NCBI GenBank assembly: GCA_002479815.1
Contig: DLPA01000111.1
Location: 256-15,027 of the forward strand
Direction of reading: 5' to 3'
DNA length: 14,772 nucleotides
DNA from: a bacterium UBA7470
Lineage (GTDB): Bacteria; Pseudomonadota; Gammaproteobacteria; Burkholderiales; Burkholderiaceae_C
The notes under the pieces are model-generated. The model made no database searches and was not told the DNA's origin. It saw nothing but the letters and a program-made list of their open reading frames with translations. A program made the translations under genes and the position numbers. Positions 12,100 through 14,772 of this stretch are shown in pieces; within the stretch, counting starts at the first letter, position 1, and each line of letters begins with the position of its first letter.

Positions 12100-14286
12100 A
12101 TGATAGCCCCCAAAACACCTGCAAAAAACGTTTCTCCTGCATCGGTTCTACAACAGTCGGCGCACAACCACCTCGTCCTCGGTGCGTGCCCGCACGATTG
12201 CCCTGACACTTGCGCCATCGTCACCACGGTGCGCGATGGTGTGGCTGTCGCCGTGCATGGCAACCCGCAGCACCCTGCCACGGCAGGGGCGCTGTGTACC
12301 AAAGTCAGCCGATACGCCGAGCGCACCCACCACCCCGAGCGCCTGCTGCACCCCATGAAGCGCATCGGCCCCAAAGGATCGGGCCAGTTTGAGCGGGTGA
12401 CGTGGGACGAGGCACTGGCCGACATCGCCCAACGCCTGCACGCCATCGCCGAGCGCGACCCCCGCGCCATCCTGCCCTACAGCTACGCGGGCACGATGGG
12501 CTTGGTGCAAAGCGAAGGCATGGCGGCGCGGTTCTTTCATCGCTTGGGCGCGAGCGTGTTGGATCGCACCATCTGCGCCAGCGCGGGCGGCGATGCCTTG
12601 CTGTACACGCTGGGCGGCAAAATCGGCACACGGGTGGCCGACTTTGCGGGGGCAAAGGTCATCGTGATTTGGGGCAGCAACTCGATTGCCAGCAACCTGC
12701 ACTTTTGGCGGCACGCCCAAGAAGCCAAGCGCAATGGAGCGACACTGGTGTGCATCGACCCCCGTCGCAGCGAAACCGCCGACAAATGCCACCACCATCT
12801 CGCCCTAAAGCCGGGCACGGATACCGCCTTGGCCTTGGCCTTGATGCACGAATGGACGGTGCAGGAGTGGCTGGACGAGGACTACATCGCCCGCTACACC
12901 CTAGGCTGGAACGAGATGCCCGATGCCCAAGGCCGCCCCCGTTCCCTGAAAAACCGTTGCCTGCAATGGACACCCGAGCGTGCCGCAGCCGTGTGCGGCC
13001 TCGACGCGCAAGCCATACGCGATCTGGCGCGGCTCATGGGCGAGACGGCGCGGCGCAACGAACCCGTCGCCATCCGCTTGAACTATGGGATGCAGCGCGT
13101 GTATGGCGGCGGCAATGCCGTGCGCGCCATCGCCTGCCTGCCTGCGCTCTTGGGCAGTTGGCGACACGCCTCGGGCGGCTTGCTCATGTCCAGCTCGGGC
13201 CACTTCCCCATTCAGCGGGCGGCCCTGTACCGACCCGACTTGCTCCCCCTGGGGCTGGCCGGACGCACCCCCCGCACCATCAACATGAGCACCATTGGCG
13301 ACGCGCTGCTGGCGCAGGCGGGCGATGCGGTGTTGGACGGTGGCCCACCCATCGAAGCCGTGGTCGTCTATAACAGCAACCCCGTCGCAGTGGCCCCCGA
13401 ATCGGGGCGCGTGGTGCAAGGCTTTGCGCGGGACGAGGTGTTCACCGTCGTCTTAGAACATTTTCAAACCGACACCGCCGACTACGCCGATTACCTGCTG
13501 CCCGCCACCACGCAACTGGAGCATTGGGACATTCACAGCAGCTACGGCCACACCGATGTGCTGCTCAACCGCCCCGCCATCGCACCCGTGGGGGAATCGC
13601 GCCCCAACACCGCCATCTTCCGCGAGCTGGCCACCCGCTGCGGTTTCGATGACCCCTGCTTTGCCGACGACGACGACACCCTGTGCCGCAGCGCCTTTGC
13701 CGCGTCAGACGTGGACTTCGATACCCTGCTCACCCAAGGCTGGGTCGCCTTGCCAGAACGATATGCTGCATCAGCCCCCTTTGCTGTGGGTGCGTTTCCC
13801 ACGCCGTCTGGGCGCTGCGAGTTGTACAGCGAACGACTCGCTCAACAAGGCTTAGATGGCTTGCCAGACTACCTGCCCAATCTTGAATCGGCAGAACGCA
13901 ATCCTGCCTTGGCCGCCCGCTACCCACTGGCGATGATCTCGCCGCCCGCGCGTAACTTCCTTAACTCCAGCTTTGTCAACGTGAAAAGTCTGCGCGACAT
14001 CGAAGGCGAGCCGCTCTTAGAAATCCACGCCAGCGATGCCCACGCACGCGGCATTGCCCACGGCGCGATGGTGCGCGTCTTCAACGACCGAGGCAGCTAC
14101 CACTGCACCGCCCACATCAGCCCCCGTGCCCGCACGGGCGTGGTCAACGGCTTGGGCGTGTGGTGGCGCAAACTCGGCCCCCAACGCACCAACGTCAACG
14201 AAGTCACCAGCCAAGCCCTGACCGACTTGGGCCGCGCCCCCACCTTCTACGACTGCTTGGTCGAGGTGGAGTTGTGTGACCATTGA
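12100..14286 (+). CDS. Molybdopterin-dependent oxidoreductase with N-terminal [4Fe-4S] site
   Basis: A 728-residue catalytic subunit-type protein of the DMSO reductase superfamily. The N-terminal domain binds a [4Fe-4S] cluster through CPHDCPDTC (Cys30, Cys34, Cys38) and Cys66 in GALCTKV. The molybdopterin domain spans about 80-510, with VIVIWGSNSIASNLHFW (187-203) and CIDPRRSETADKC for the pterin cofactor. The C-terminal dinucleotide-binding domain runs from about 610 to the end, with NVNEVTSQALTDLGRAPTFYD. Cys159 in RTICASAGG is a candidate molybdenum ligand; no in-frame UGA/Sec is seen. No signal peptide, so probably cytosolic. The ATG at 12100 is the only near start, because an in-frame TAA lies at 12076-12078; a ribosome binding site is not obvious. 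It has no partner subunit, chaperone or cofactor gene nearby, so substrate and electron acceptor remain open. Its 3' end overlaps the antitoxin gene by 40 bp, tail to tail. Confidence 0.88.
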   Translation: MIAPKTPAKNVSPASVLQQSAHNHLVLGACPHDCPDTCAIVTTVRDGVAVAVHGNPQHPATAGALCTKVSRYAERTHHPERLLHPMKRIGPKGSGQFERVTWDEALADIAQRLHAIAERDPRAILPYSYAGTMGLVQSEGMAARFFHRLGASVLDRTICASAGGDALLYTLGGKIGTRVADFAGAKVIVIWGSNSIASNLHFWRHAQEAKRNGATLVCIDPRRSETADKCHHHLALKPGTDTALALALMHEWTVQEWLDEDYIARYTLGWNEMPDAQGRPRSLKNRCLQWTPERAAAVCGLDAQAIRDLARLMGETARRNEPVAIRLNYGMQRVYGGGNAVRAIACLPALLGSWRHASGGLLMSSSGHFPIQRAALYRPDLLPLGLAGRTPRTINMSTIGDALLAQAGDAVLDGGPPIEAVVVYNSNPVAVAPESGRVVQGFARDEVFTVVLEHFQTDTADYADYLLPATTQLEHWDIHSSYGHTDVLLNRPAIAPVGESRPNTAIFRELATRCGFDDPCFADDDDTLCRSAFAASDVDFDTLLTQGWVALPERYAASAPFAVGAFPTPSGRCELYSERLAQQGLDGLPDYLPNLESAERNPALAARYPLAMISPPARNFLNSSFVNVKSLRDIEGEPLLEIHASDAHARGIAHGAMVRVFNDRGSYHCTAHISPRARTGVVNGLGVWWRKLGPQRTNVNEVTSQALTDLGRAPTFYDCLVEVELCDH

Positions 14287-14549
14287 CTCAAAGCAGCCTG
14301 CAATTGCCCCAGTGTGACAGGGGCCGAGGCGGGATCAATCGCTTGTTTGAGGGCTTCATTCATCAAGGTTTGATACCCCACCCCGCGTGCCAAGGCTTTT
14401 TGTCGAAACGCATCCAAAACATCCACCTCTACCATGATGCTGATGCGCTGCTTGGGGGCAGTCCCCCCCCGTTCCTTTGCCCGCAATGCGGCTAGATGCG
14501 GCACATCTTTCGCACGCCGAGCATTGGAAAAATCATATTCAGTTTCCAT
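14247..14549 (-). CDS. brnA: BrnA-type antitoxin (ribbon-helix-helix)
   Basis: A 100-residue protein of the BrnA antitoxin family. It opens with METEYDFSNARRAK, the usual BrnA N-terminus. The ribbon-helix-helix part is at about 33-72 (KQRISIMVEVDVLDAFRQKALARG, then VGYQTLMNEALKQAI). BrnA neutralises BrnT and, as a DNA-binding dimer, represses the operon in the described Brucella system. The ATG at 14549 lies inside the upstream brnT gene (11-bp overlap), with GAGG about 9 nt upstream, so the two are translated together. The C-terminal 30 residues (from about PASAPVTLGQ) are polar and poorly typical, and the last part is encoded opposite the 3' end of the molybdoenzyme gene. Confidence 0.82.
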   Translation of the reverse strand: METEYDFSNARRAKDVPHLAALRAKERGGTAPKQRISIMVEVDVLDAFRQKALARGVGYQTLMNEALKQAIDPASAPVTLGQLQAALSQWSHNSTSTKQS

Positions 14550-14772
14550 AGGCTTTTACCTCTTTTGCAGTCGGTTTCCGAGCGGAAATCAAGCGTGGAA
14601 CATCTTCACGCATCGTATACACCACCACCAGCAAACTGCCATACTTGCTCATTCCTAGTAAGACCCAACGAGCTTCGCCTGTGCTGTCCATGTCTTCACG
14701 CACCAATGCCATTTCATCCAGCAAACAAGTGGCTGCTTCATCAAAGTCAACCGTTCCTCCATACCTATGCAA
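14539..14772 (-). CDS. brnT: BrnT-type ribonuclease toxin, partial (5' end beyond the window)
   Basis: The 77 visible codons match the C-terminal four fifths of a BrnT toxin: DFDEAATCLLDEMALVRED, GEARWVLLGMSKYGSLLVVVYTMRED, and RLISARKPTAKEVKAY. BrnT is a small RelE-like-fold RNase that blocks translation until bound by BrnA. The frame stays open to the right edge. In the family about 15 more residues (a W-D-x-x-K-x-x-x-N type opening) come before the segment seen here, so the true start is outside and the TTG at the edge should not be taken as the start. It overlaps brnA by 11 bp in the usual toxin-first order. Confidence 0.85.
   Translation of the reverse strand: MHRYGGTVDFDEAATCLLDEMALVREDMDSTGEARWVLLGMSKYGSLLVVVYTMREDVPRLISARKPTAKEVKAYGN

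Noticed and set aside
12148..13419. Several long antisense and alternate frames over the molybdoenzyme gene
   Set aside because: Third-position GC shadows; only the 12100-14286 frame carries cluster and cofactor motifs.

Overview
The window looks like a chromosomal segment of a Burkholderiales betaproteobacterium, most likely Comamonadaceae. The evidence is GC-rich coding with G/C-biased third positions, the oxyR-ubiA pair, phenylacetate genes of the single-domain PaaN type, and solute-binding proteins with RR-type leaders. The assignment is inferred from gene content and style, because no rRNA or tRNA is present. There is no CRISPR array, transposase or prophage.

Layout. (1) 27-3333, minus strand: three genes of the aerobic phenylacetyl-CoA (paa) pathway in the order paaN, paaG, paaI, probably continuing past the left edge. 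A striking nested inverted-repeat element (582-744) fills the paaG-paaI gap. (2) 3334-3713: an AT-rich gene-free region with the likely paaN promoter. (3) 3714-4016, plus strand: pterin-4a-carbinolamine dehydratase (phhB). Its intrinsic terminator overlaps the 3' end of the convergent gene ubiA. (4) 4047-5992, minus strand: oxyR followed by ubiA with an ATGA overlap, linking peroxide sensing and ubiquinone synthesis on one transcript. (5) 6236-7081, plus strand: an exported protein made of three copies of a four-cysteine domain joined by Tyr/Pro/Gly-rich linkers. I cannot name its function. (6) 7114-11994, minus strand: two closely related ABC-type solute-binding proteins, then an M20 amidohydrolase and an M14-like (DUF2817) metallopeptidase that overlap by ATGA. 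No permease or ATPase gene is present. This looks like a capture-and-hydrolyse cassette for amide or peptide compounds. (7) 12100-14286, plus strand: a single-subunit molybdopterin oxidoreductase with an N-terminal [4Fe-4S] site, divergent from the binding-protein genes across a short region holding a perfect dyad. (8) 14247-14772, minus strand: a BrnT/BrnA-type toxin-antitoxin module. The toxin is cut by the window edge, and the antitoxin tail overlaps the molybdoenzyme gene end to end.

Most of the window is recognisable metabolism and regulation. The least explained items are the nested inverted repeat inside the paa operon, the triplicated cysteine-domain protein, and the specificity of the binding-protein/hydrolase cassette. 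I see no clear evidence of a wholly new system.
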